From Venturia oleaginea (Eukaryota > Ascomycota > Dothideomycetes > Venturiales > Venturiaceae), in contig JABMLP010000010.1 in the NCBI GenBank assembly GCA_013176395.1, positions 186,001-250,000 of the forward strand: a stretch of 64,000 bases of DNA, written 5' to 3'. The notes under the pieces are model-generated. The model did no database searches. It saw only the letters and a list, made by a program, of their open reading frames with translations, and was not told the origin of the DNA. The translations under genes were made by a program, and so were the position numbers. Of this stretch, positions 12,506 through 22,734 are shown one piece after another. Position 1 is the stretch's first letter. Each line of letters begins with the position of its first letter.

Positions 12506-12526
12506 GTTTGATGCTAAGGATGTTAA
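12506..12526 (-). other. classical tRNA intron (37/38)
   Basis: 21 nt directly after anticodon AAG and G37. It contains CCTTA, complementary to the anticodon-loop TAAGG, the usual anticodon-intron helix recognised by tRNA splicing endonuclease. Confidence 0.7.
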
Positions 12527-12541
12527 CCTTAACCTAGCGCC

Positions 12542-12593
12542 CTGGAAGAATGATTAGAACACATCAAATTGATCTGAGTCAGGGTAGACTTAC
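12542..12593 (-). other. spliceosomal-type intron in tRNA D loop
   Basis: 52 nt on the minus strand with donor GTAAGT, branch-like TTCTAATC 14 nt before the end, and acceptor TTCCAG. Length and signals match introns in the protein genes of this window. Removing it joins TCTAA to GGCGC and restores an ordinary D loop. Confidence 0.7.
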
Positions 12594-12616
12594 TTAGACC
12601 GCTCGGCCATCTCACC

Positions 12617-12980
12617 AATGGATGACAGATGAGATGGGTATTGTAGAGCATACTGTGCGAAAGTGGGGAAAGTTATACCACAGATGGCAGCCGAGGATTC
12701 TCTGGATACAATGATCATGTAAACAGGCAAGTATCGAGCCGCCATTCGTGTTGATCTCTTATCGATACGCTTTTCTGTTCAGACTGGGCATGTCCATCTA
12801 GTCCGGTGTATCGATAGGGACGACAAATTGTGGAGTCAGACAGTCACGCTTGGAAAGATGGAAAGTATGGCTATGATACATGTAGGTGTGTGGTATATAC
12901 ACATGATTATCTAAGAGGAATCTACCTTTTCTTCTCATGCTCCAGTGGAGAGCAATCGCCTCCATCTTCCGGGGGCGATG
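12617..12980. other. intergenic, tRNA 5' flank and ABC gene 3' flank
   Basis: No gene recognised. It lies between the 5' end of the tRNA-Leu gene and the stop codon of the ABC exporter. Confidence 0.5.
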
Positions 12981-15900
12981 TTATCGATCCAAAGCTTGCG
13001 CTTGGCACTGTCCCCAGTCAGTATGTATACAAGAAACCAAAATGATTGACATACCATGGAATAATACACGCCCTTAGCCTTCAACAAACTCTGGTGATCG
13101 CCCTGTTCAAGAACCTTCCCAGAACCTAGCACGAAGATGACGTCGGCTTTTTGAATGGTAGCCAGACGATGAGCTACGGCGATGATGGTTCTCTCCCCTT
13201 CCCCAGCAGCACGCTCGATCGCCTCCTGAACGAACTTCTCCGATTCAGAGTCCAAGCTTGAAGTGGCCTCATCGAGGAGTAGCACTCTGGGTTTTCGAAG
13301 CAGAGCGCGTGCCAGAGCAAGTCGTTGGCGCTGCCCTCCGCTCAGTGAGACACCCTTTGGACCGAGAGTTGTTGAATAGCCATCCGGTAGCGAAGAGACA
13401 AACTCGTGAATTTGCGCATCTTTGCAAGCCGCATGGATGGCTTCATCGGTCGCAAGCGACGCGTCGACAGAAAGCGCTACATTCTCTCTGATAGTACCTT
13501 CGTACAAAGTCGACTCCTGGGCGACCAAAGAGATGTTGCTGCGATAAGCTCCGACATTCAAGTCTCTGATGTCGGCACTTCCATACGAAATGCTTCCAGA
13601 ATCGGCATCGTAGAAGCGCTCCATCAGAGAAATGATCGTTGACTTCCCACACCCAGTTGCGCCTACCAAGGCGACGAACTGACCGGGCTTGATCGAAATG
13701 CTGAGACCATTCAAAACTGGCACGTCTCTCGTCTTGTAACTGAAGTAAACATCTTTGAACTCAATTCCCACAATGCCTGGATCTGGTGCGCGTGTTTGAG
13801 CTTCATGCTCTGTGTTTTTGTCTCCTGATCGTGAGCTGAGGATGCGGTTTGCGCCAGAAGTGGCTTCAGAAATGTTGGGAGCCATTGAGAACCAAATGCC
13901 AGCAGCTTGGCTTCCTTGCATGAGAGCCATGTAAATGACGAAAAACTGAACCAGGTTGTACTCTTTCGAGCCCATTAGTCTTCCTCCGTACCAGAATATC
14001 AGTGCCTGACAGCCTATCTCCACACTGTCCGAGAGCGCGAAGACAAGCGTGGAGGGCCATGCTTCATTGTAAGCTTTGGAGACGTGAGTATCCAAGAGGG
14101 ATTTGTATCTGTTGATAATGGTATCCTCCATGATGAGGGATGTACATGTGCGAAAAGCGCCAACTGCCTCGGTGGCAAATTGAGAACTTTCTTCGAATAC
14201 TGCGGCGTTCATCTTTTCAAATCGGGTTTCGAGGCGGACGCGAAAAAAGCCTGCGACGAGTACGACGGGTAGAACTGTGCAAGCGCCGACCAAGGACAAC
14301 TTCCAGCCGTAAACGAACGATATGATGAAACATCCGACAAGGTTGAATATCGAGACGTATGCCATAGTCATCTGGCCTCCTGTAGTGTCGTTAGCGGGAT
14401 TTGCTTGGGAATTCCAAGTGATCTTCTCACCTAGAAGCTGCTCAACTTGCGTTGGATCAGAGGAAAGCCTGGAAGTGAGAGATCCTGCTGAGTTACCCTC
14501 AGAGTCAAAATAGACGATGCGTTTACGGATAATGTTTTGCATGTATTCTTGTCGGTAAGCCGTCGTGACCACAGTTGACACTACATGAGCGGCATAACCG
14601 AGGACATAGTACGCAACAAAGCTGCCAAGGGCCATCACAAAGAACATAAGCGACCAGAAGTTTCCTTTGTCAACGAGTGCCTGACCTGTCAATGTAAATG
14701 TTTGGATCAAGTTTGCGAAAAGAAAAGCCTTCCGGGGATTAGCTAAGGCAAGCATAATGGGAGTCAAGATACATACCTGGATCGGATAGATGGCTGTTGA
14801 AGAAGTTAGCGAGAGGTTCTCCTGCGGGGCCAATGAAACATACCTCCTCCTGCAGCAGAACTCAGAACGATCAAGCTGTACAGAATCCAGTGAGAGCGTT
14901 GCTCATATATCAGCCGCCCGAAGCTACGAAAGAAACCAGTGTCTCTGTAGCCCCTTTCGGCTTCAACAGACCCTCGTGTGATTGACTGGACTGTTGCATC
15001 GATGACCTTGGATTTCTTCTCTTCTTGATCAAGAATTTCGTCATCACTAACGATGGTATCAGTAGTCAGACTCTCTGCGCCCATCGAGATGGCCTGAGCG
15101 CGCACAAGACCATAATAGACGCCGTCTTCGTTTTCCAAAAGCTGATCATGGGTTCCTTCTTCCACGAGCTTCCCTTGTCTCATAACGATGATTTTGTCTG
15201 CTTTCTTGATTGTGGCGAGTCGATGTGCGATAACGATTGTTGTGCGATTCTTCGAAACGCGATCGAGGGCGGCCTGCACAATTCTCTCTGTTCGCACGTC
15301 GATCGCACTTGTTGCTTCGTCTAATATGAGGATCTTTGGCTGCTTGACAATGGAACGGGCGATAGCCAGACGTTGCCTTTGGCCACCACTAAGCTTAATG
15401 CCAGATTCTCCCACAAGAGTTTGATAGCTCTTGATGAGGCTGTTAGCAAACTTCGAGAAACATGGTTCCAGGACACACCTGGGGTAGCTTTTGAATAAAC
15501 TCGTCTGCAAATGCCTCCATGCAGGCGTCCTTGACCATTTGAAGCTTCCGTTCCTCCGACAGATTCTCCAAATCGGTGCCACACAATCCATAGGCTACAT
15601 TTTGCCAGATAGTATCGTTGAATAAGAATGGCTCCTGTTGGACGAGTCCGATCTGCGCTCTCCACCATTTGGCGTCGATCTCGGCAAGATCCGTTTGGCC
15701 CACCAAAATTGCGCCTTCGAGGGCAGTTTTTGGAGGCTCAACTTTGATCACTTCGTCTGTCGAGCCAGAATCGTGACTCGCTCCATCTTTCTCCGACGTG
15801 GGCGTCTTCTTTTCCTTCTTCACTTTCTCAGGTGGAGCCTGATGCCTGTGCCTCATCACTTTCATCATGGCGGCAGATGGCTCTGCTTCCGGAACAAGGC

Positions 15901-17481
15901 CGTACCATTTTTCGAGAAGTCCTACAATCGTACTCTTGCCTGATCCAGAAGGTCCTACGATGGCAGTGACCTTTCCCGCTTCGAATTTGAGATTCAATCG
16001 ATCCAATACCTGCACTTCTTTACGACTTGGATACACAAAGGATACGTCCTTGAACGTGATGTCGTGCTCTGTGGAGACCCGAGGAGCTTTCAGCCCGGTC
16101 TGATCTGGTTGAGCTGCATCGATGGTAGCAAGTAATTCGGCCGCGGCGGTCGATGCTTTGGCCATCGAGATGATCGGTGTGGCCAATCGTCCAATTGAAG
16201 CCACGGCCATGACGACCGAAAACAGAACGCTAGTATAGGGTTAGCCCACCCCTTTTTTTTAAGCGACTCAAAAAAACCAACACTGTAATCGGTCCGATGC
16301 CACCAATCGTTCCATTGTTGACCAGTTTGACACCATACCAGAACGCTGCAATTGCATTAGCCATGGCTCTGGACAAGATGGATGTGATGAACTGACCCAA
16401 CGCGAATGTGCCATAAGTGCTGAATAGAACTGGTGACATGAGAAGGCCCATCAAGGGAGAATTCTTCATTTCTGCTTTTCTAGCATCTTCAACAAATTGA
16501 TCATAACGAGATGTCAAACGTCTCTCAGCACCAAATGCCACAACTATTCGTATCGAGCTCAGAAGTTCGAAAGCCAGTGATGATGCTTTCTCGAAGTGTC
16601 TCATGGTGGCAGCATGGTTCTTGAAGAAGAATGGGATAATTGTTCCATAAACAATCAAAATGAAGGGCAGACTGGCGGATGCAACGAGCGTCAAACGCCA
16701 TGATTTGATGAAGCTCACAACATAGAGGCCTATGGTTAATGACAATGCTTGAAAAAACATTGTCAACTGCTGCGAAATGCCTAGCTGGATCAAGTTCGAG
16801 TTTGTCGTGATTCTTGTGGAGATCACGCCAGGAGACACGGTATCGACGACGCTAACAGATTGGTTGAAAAGCGCTTTGATGTAGGCAAACCTCAGGGCTG
16901 CTGATATTCGGAGGCCGCTAATCCTGATGGAAAACTAATGTAGCAGATCAGCTTTGTCGAGTTTTGATGCACTTGTCACGCACCATAGAGATGTAACTGA
17001 GACAAAAACGGCCAATGAAGATGTATACCATCAAAAGCGCCTGGTCCTTCAATGCTTTATCGAATTGTTGGCGAGTCACGCCAGAATCTGGGGTAAAGTA
17101 CCCTGTAAAGTTGCCCACGAGATTACCCAATACTGCAAGTAGTGAAGATTAATCGGTGCCCAGCAAGTGTTGAGCTTCTCACGAAACATACCTACAAACA
17201 TCAAAGGCATAGCCACTCCGGCTCCCACAGCTGTGAGTACGCACAAGCCAACTAAGAAATAGTCCAATTTTGTGCCAAACGATAACACTCGCTGGTGGCG
17301 AGCCCATCAGCATCCTCGACGTTAAAAACATAACATGTATCGAACTTACGAAGAAAGTGCCAAAACTAGAAGGAGCAGCTTTCCTTTCAAATCGCTTGTC
17401 TGCATCCTTCTCCAATTCCGTCTTCTCGCTGACCACAGCTGTCACGCCACTGGCAGAGTCCTTTTTCTTGAAGATGGACAT
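12981..17481 (-). CDS. ABCB-type full-length multidrug exporter
   Basis: One multi-exon minus-strand gene (about 1,300 aa; roughly nine short introns). Order: TMD1, NBD1, TMD2, NBD2, as in fungal P-glycoprotein/Pmd1 exporters. Start ATG 17481 ([12 protein letters not shown]); first introns at 17292-17349 and about 17132-17192. The start of TMD1 contains [12 protein letters not shown]1 has Walker [24 protein letters not shown] and [15 protein letters not shown]1 carries a Lys/Glu-rich insert ([15 protein letters not shown]) just after Walker A, absent from most relatives. NBD2 has GATGCGKST (usual form GSSGCGKST), [14 protein letters not shown] and [12 protein letters not shown]. An in-frame 51-bp intron lies near 14430. 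The last intron is 13008-13054, giving the typical C terminus [12 protein letters not shown] and stop TAA at 12981. Both ATP sites look competent; the substrate is unknown. Confidence 0.9.
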
Positions 17482-18588
17482 CACGGCGACGCAAGAGAAT
17501 TGTGCATAACAGAAGGGAGTAGGTAGGAATCAATGATTATCTTGCCATGTTGACATGCGCGGCAGGGGCAGTAGATGACACGTCCTCGACCGTCTTCTTC
17601 TAGGAGGCCGAGGAGGCGTCGTTGCCCAGCACCACATAAAGCCAGAGTCGGAGTTTATTTAATGCCGAGGATCTTTACGAGGCTGTGTGAATCATTGGCC
17701 AGACTCTGCTCCATTGCCCGAGTCGTCCCATGGTCGATGAATCATGAGGTGCCGTCCCTGCGTTTAGACAGATTAAATGCCTTGGGTCAAGGGAGTGAGG
17801 TTGGCGATGCGACTCGAACTGTGGGGGAAGCCGATGTGAGACCCCTCGATTCCGGTTGTTAGACTCTCGTGAACTCGGATTCTCATGAACTCGGATTCGC
17901 ATTCGATGCGATGTTGCCTTTCTTTGTTTTCATTCGCTTGTCTGCACCCGACGCATGCATGGTCAGGATGTCTGCAGTCACGTGTAAGAAAGAAGATTCG
18001 TGGCATCCCAGCACACTCCACTTCACTCTACCGGGTACTACCGTGTATTATAAATCATCTCCGGAACGCAAGGAAGGCATGACCAAAAGGCATTTCTCGT
18101 TTCAGTTTGCAGCTGATGCGCCAGGAAAGAGAGCAATTCAATAACACCTCTAAACTATTGCACGAATCCGCAAGCCATTCACCACGAATTCAATTCATAC
18201 CACCATTTTCCGAGTACCAAGACGTGCGTCTGCCAACACCCAATCCAGTCCTCGCCACTCGTGAAGCGAGTTCAAAGTCAACAATTCTACGATGCCGACC
18301 TCGAACACAAAATTAACGCGCTCATCCAAAGTCAACTTGATGAGATGGTGAGTTGAATATATGATCGTAGCCGTGTGAATTAATATCATAAGTGATTGCT
18401 GTCATAGCACTCCGACATTCTCTTTGGGAAAAATAAATTAGAATTGGGAAGGCCGCTTAAAAGCCCAGCACACTACATACACCTAGGAGACTAGGCAAAA
18501 GCAGAGATTGGAGAAAGAAAAAGAGGGTTTGTACATAGTCGATTCAATGTCGACTCGTTTGCTGATATACAAAATCAGTAAGGTATAT
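17482..18588. other. intergenic, ABC promoter side and ALDH 3' flank
   Basis: About 1.1 kb without a supported gene. A small direct repeat occurs at about 17871-17900 (two copies of TGAACTCGGATTC). Short frames here lack domains. Confidence 0.5.
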
Positions 18589-20141
18589 TTACTTGAAAGT
18601 GTGGGTGGCATGGCTGTTGCAATAGGCCAGGAGGCCATGAGGACCCCATTCACCACCGACACCCGACTCTTTGTGACCTGCGAAGTGTGCTTGTGGAATA
18701 GGCTTGGTGAACGAGTTGACAAAAACGTTGCCAGCTTCCAATCGCTTCGCAATCTTCTGAGCATGAGCAATGTCCTTGCTGAACACTGAAGCACCAAGAC
18801 CAGCGTTCGAGTTGTTGGCTCGGGCGATGACTTCTTCCTCATCGGACCATGGCTGTGTGGGCACGATTGGACCGAAGGGCTCTTCTTGTATGATTCGAGA
18901 ATCATTGGGTGGGTTGTCGATGATCGTTGGTTCTGTTGCGGTGCGTGTTATTAAATAGAATCATCAGAGAAACCTGCTGAGAGGACAAGGTAACGTACGA
19001 ATGAAGAAGCCCTTGCTTGTTGCAACGGTATCAGCTCCTTGGGCAAACTTGTACCCGTGGTTCTTGGAATCCTCGAAGAATGTCTTCACCCTTTCATACT
19101 GCATGGAGTTCTGAATTGGTCCGAGCAGCACACCGTCTTCCTCGGATGTGCCAACTTTGATGTTCTTCGTGAACTCTACCATTCGCTTCACAAACTCGGT
19201 ATAGATAGACTCGTGGATGTAGATACGTTTAGTAGCAACGCATACCTGTCCAGAGTTAAAGAACGCGCCCATGGCAACCTCAGGCACCGCCTTGTCCATG
19301 TCGACATCCGGGAGAATGATGCAAGGATCGTTTCCACCAAGCTCGAGAGTGACACGCTTGAGTGTCTTTGCGCAGGCCTCCATGATCTTCTTGCCGGTGG
19401 CGATGGAGCCAGTGAACGAAATTTTGGCGATGCCAGGATGGGCTGTGAGAAGAGGACCGAGCTTGTCGTCACCTCCGACAACTTGGATGACGCCGGGCGG
19501 GAAGACATATTGGGCGAGTTCTACGAGTTTGAGGGCTGTGTACGGCGTGAACGGAGATGGCTTGACGATGATCGTACATCCTTTACAAGTCAGTGGTTGA
19601 TATCACGGCAAGATGAACGAATTTACTCACCAGTAAGAACAGCTGGAGCAATCTTGCCAGTAGAGAGCAGCATTGGGAAGTTCCATGGGCAAATGGCACC
19701 AACGACGCCCAGTGGCACGTAGGTGGTGACAACGCTTCGCTCATCGTTCTCAAAAGTCTCGGTGGGAATGTCCAAGGAGACGTGATACTTGAAGAAATCA
19801 ACCACACCAGCGACTTCATCCTGAGCGAACTTCTTTGGCTTTCCCGTTTCCTTGCACAGAAGTTGGGTAAACTCGTCTTGATATCCGGAGTACAAATCGG
19901 CAAACTTGCTCATATATTCCTTTCGCTTCTCGATTGGGGTCTGAGACCAGCTCTTGAATGCCTTCAATGCTGACTCGACCGCGTCGTCGACATCCTGTTG
20001 GTTGGCGATTGGTACATCCCATAGCTTCGCTTGAGTGGAGGGGTTGATGCCATTGTGAATGTTCTTACTGCCGACATTCTTGCCATCGACGACGTTGAAG
20101 AATTCCGTGAAGGAGAGGTTGATTGATTTCGAGGGAGACAT
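18589..20141 (-). CDS. NAD(P)-dependent aldehyde dehydrogenase
   Basis: Three exons 20141-19631, 19580-18999 and 18932-18589 (introns of 50 and 66 bp, phases match), 478 aa, the usual length for the family. It oxidises an aldehyde to the acid. Seen: ICPWNFPMLLSTGKIAPA (substrate/cofactor entry), CTIIVKPSPFTP, FTGSIATGKKI (NAD-binding loop), VTLELGGNDPCIIL with the general-base Glu, and FFNSGQVCVATKRIYI with the catalytic Cys. C-terminal EEPFGPIVP and the end GPHGLLAYCNSHATHTFK. No signal peptide, so probably cytosolic. The start MSPSKSINLSF was preferred to a far upstream in-frame start at 20351, which adds 70 unconserved residues. Substrate preference is unknown. Confidence 0.9.
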
Positions 20142-21084
20142 TTTAAAGGGAGTGGAGTGAATTGGAAAACGTTGGAGTGCAGCGGCGCATCGTGATGTCA
20201 GATACTTATAAAAGAACAAGCCGGCGGGGAATTGTATAGGCATCGGCCATGCGGGGTCGGCGGGAGGATCGGCGGAGGGACGTTGCTCCGATAAGGACAC
20301 GGCCATGTCATGGCCGCCGCAGTAAGAATCAGGCACGCCTTGATGATACATGGATTTTCACGTCCATGTTGCTCCCGTCGACAGTGTATTGGCTTGTCGT
20401 TGAGCCTTGGTCGACGTTTCGGCTGATGAAATCTTCTTCATCTTCAGTCGCGATGCAGAGGAGGATGACAGGGGCAGTTGTGAAATTGGATGCTCGCCAA
20501 TAATGTGGGGTTGGCTTGACTCAAACATGAAGATTCATGTTGTGGGGAATGGAGTTGCAGCTGATTCGTCTTGGCTGATTCAGTACTTCCTTTATTCCTG
20601 TTCGAGTGAGCATCATAACGCTGATCTATAGATCTCTATCACGTGCAGCAACATCAAGACTCCGTTTCAAGTTCTACAGTGTACATTGCGGTATGAAGAC
20701 TTAGAGACAGCGTGTAAAGTACTAGATAAAATTAGGCTTATAGCCCTTATCCTCGAGTCTCCCTATCTAGTCTTGATCTGATATTCAAACGAGACGGGAG
20801 GAGGGAGTAACTTAGAAGTATTTATAGTAGGCGGGTGTGATTCTCCGGTAGAACGAGTATTGGTAATCCACTCACTCCATAACAAAATCATCTGTCTTTC
20901 AAGCAGGCATCTTGGATGCTTATACTCTTACACTCCACAAGGTAGTAGCTGACGACGGCCTTGCAGTTCGAGGGACCCAGCTTCAGTTCCTATTACGGCT
21001 AGGTTGAAGTCACAGACACAGTCAGCAAGGGAGAGTCTCTCTATAACATATCCTAGTCGTATAAACGTTGATATTCCTGCCTGA
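20142..21084. other. intergenic, no gene recognised
   Basis: Divided between the ALDH promoter and the 3' flank of the UstYa-like gene. I looked for a short repeated peptide precursor with KR or KK/RR cleavage sites, as expected beside a RiPP oxidase, and saw none. Confidence 0.5.
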
Positions 21085-22052
21085 TCAGTGTATCCCCGTC
21101 TTATTACTAAACCGGTTCTGCACCACCCAGCCCAGCAAGGTCTTCTGATTCTTGCAAATATGGGTGTCTCCCCATCCATCAGTCATCTCCAGGCCCGGAA
21201 CCGCACTCTTGCCTTCCAGCGCCGAGTCTCCGGCACAATACATGCTCTGCCTCAAATAATCAAAGCAATGTGTAACATGCCTCTCCATATCTGCATCGTG
21301 TGATGGGCGTCCGAATCGATACTGTCCATGTGATCGCATAATCATGTAGAGGCAGTGGTACTGATGTAAGTATGCTATGCTGTAGCCGTCGAGACCTGGG
21401 GATGAGGAGAGGTGCCAGGGGCGTTGAAGGGTCGCGTAGGAAGAGGCATTATGGACTGCGACGAATCCGCGGCCGACTGCCAGGCTTGTTAGTTGTTTCG
21501 GGACTCGGGGGAAGAAGAGAGTGGCCGAGGGAGACCTACGAGGCATATCTTTTTCCCATGTTGAGAGGATTTTGTTAAACTCCTTTTCATTCTTGAACAT
21601 TTTTTCGTTTGAGTACCGAGAGTCGTTCATGAAGACTACTTTCTGCGTGGGGACTTTGATACATTAGCAACAAGTTCACATTGATGATTGGGGGACAAAT
21701 CCATACACTCTGGAACAATTTTGTTCACGTCGCCCATCAACTGCCCCTTCGCCTCTACCATGTCCATGACTTCTATCACCTCCTCCTGTGACACGCCTCT
21801 CTTGTACACACAAGTCCGGGCGCTGAAGAAACATGGGTGGGATAGCTGGAAGAGTATTACGACGAATAAGAGAAGATTCAAGCCCAGACTGAGCGGCAGT
21901 AGATATCTCCGTGACTTGGAGGGGGCGTGTAGTGCGCTTTCCGTTCTGGGTAGGTCTATCGAGTCGAAATGATGTAGCATGCCCTTCCTCTCTTCATCTA
22001 TGGTCGAGCAACTTGGGTCCGGACTGTCCTCGTATGGGTTCGTGATTGTCAT
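21085..22052 (-). CDS. UstYa-like (DUF3328) oxidase
   Basis: Two exons, 22052-21707 and 21653-21085; the 53-bp intron (GTATGG...CAAAG) joins VPE to FPTQKVVF in frame. About 304 aa. An N-terminal cytosolic segment is followed by one membrane helix (YLLPLSLGLNLLLFVVILF, about residues 53-72) and a lumenal domain. Both hallmark motifs are present: HQYHC (HxxHC) and HCFDYLRQSMYC. These are the residues proposed to bind copper in enzymes that oxidise or cyclise fungal peptides (ustiloxin, cyclochlorotine). A region around MPRRSPSATLFFPRVPK could be a further in-frame 51-bp intron with a weak donor, which would give the tighter W-x5-P to GRGFVAV spacing of the family. The ATG at 22052 was chosen because the upstream in-frame codon at 22070 is GTG. 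Confidence 0.85.
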
Positions 22053-22734
22053 CTTTAGGATACTGAACACGTCTGACTAGGTCTAGATTCCTAGAAGACT
22101 AAAAGAAAAGCAACTGGTGGGTAAAGGTAAGTTTATAGGGTGTTGTAGAATCACCAAGGACCGAAAGACAGTGACACCCTCAGAACTTGAGATCTGTGTG
22201 AGGGTGTATGGATTAGATTAATTGCGAGGCAAAGGCTCTGGATGCTAATATCCGTCGATCATGTGGGAAGCTTAGCTTGGGTGAAGCTCCATACTTAGAT
22301 CATCGACAGGTGGGCAGCTGATCAGGCGGAAAATTGAATATACAATGGTAGATTGACAAGAGGCGTATACAGTGTGTAGACAGTCTTTTGGAGTTTCGAG
22401 CTCCATCTCCCCTGACTGGATGGCTCCTGTCGCACATCACAGCTACCTTAAGTAAGGAATAGGCTGAGAGAGTATGGTTTCTCATAGCACTTTGAGCGTT
22501 GTTATTGAGTAAGAGATCGCGGAAGCGGGTGGTGTTCGTGAAAGTGCGATTTGAAGCTCAGTGTACAAACTGTACATTGGCTGCATCGCCGCCAACAGGG
22601 GTCTGTTCGTGATCAAATAGAGATTCTCCATGCAATTAAACCCATATGCACTTAATTGTTCCTACAAGCGCCGCTAGTTGTATTTAACCAATCAGGCCCT
22701 CGGGGGGCCGGGAATAACTTGAAGTTCGCTCGAT
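22053..22734. other. intergenic between divergent genes
   Basis: Shared upstream region of the UstYa-like gene (minus) and the coiled-coil gene (plus). No gene or repeat recognised. Confidence 0.5.

Larger units (their letters stand above)
12409..12616 (-). tRNA. tRNA-Leu(AAG) interrupted by three introns, two of mRNA type
   Basis: Minus strand. The 5' end reads GGTGAGATGGCCGAGCGGTC (acceptor 5' strand and intact A box). The 3' end holds an intact B box GGTTCGAATCC and acceptor 3' strand TCTCATC plus A73. The parts fold into a class II tRNA only if three segments are removed. 12542-12593 (52 nt) sits in the D loop and begins GTAAGT, has CTAAT and ends CCAG. 12506-12526 (21 nt) is the classical tRNA intron after position 37. 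12431-12483 (53 nt) sits in the T stem, begins GTACGA, has ACTAAC and ends GCAG. Without them the D stem (GCC/GGC), anticodon stem (CTAGG/CCTAG), T stem (GTGGG/CCCAC) and 7-bp acceptor stem all pair. Anticodon AAG decodes CUU-type leucine codons. Unspliced, the T stem has two mismatches and the D stem is torn apart. Confidence 0.8.

Noticed and set aside
20142..22734. RiPP precursor peptide next to the UstYa-like gene
   Set aside because: Looked for repeated core peptides with KR or RR sites in both flanks; none found.
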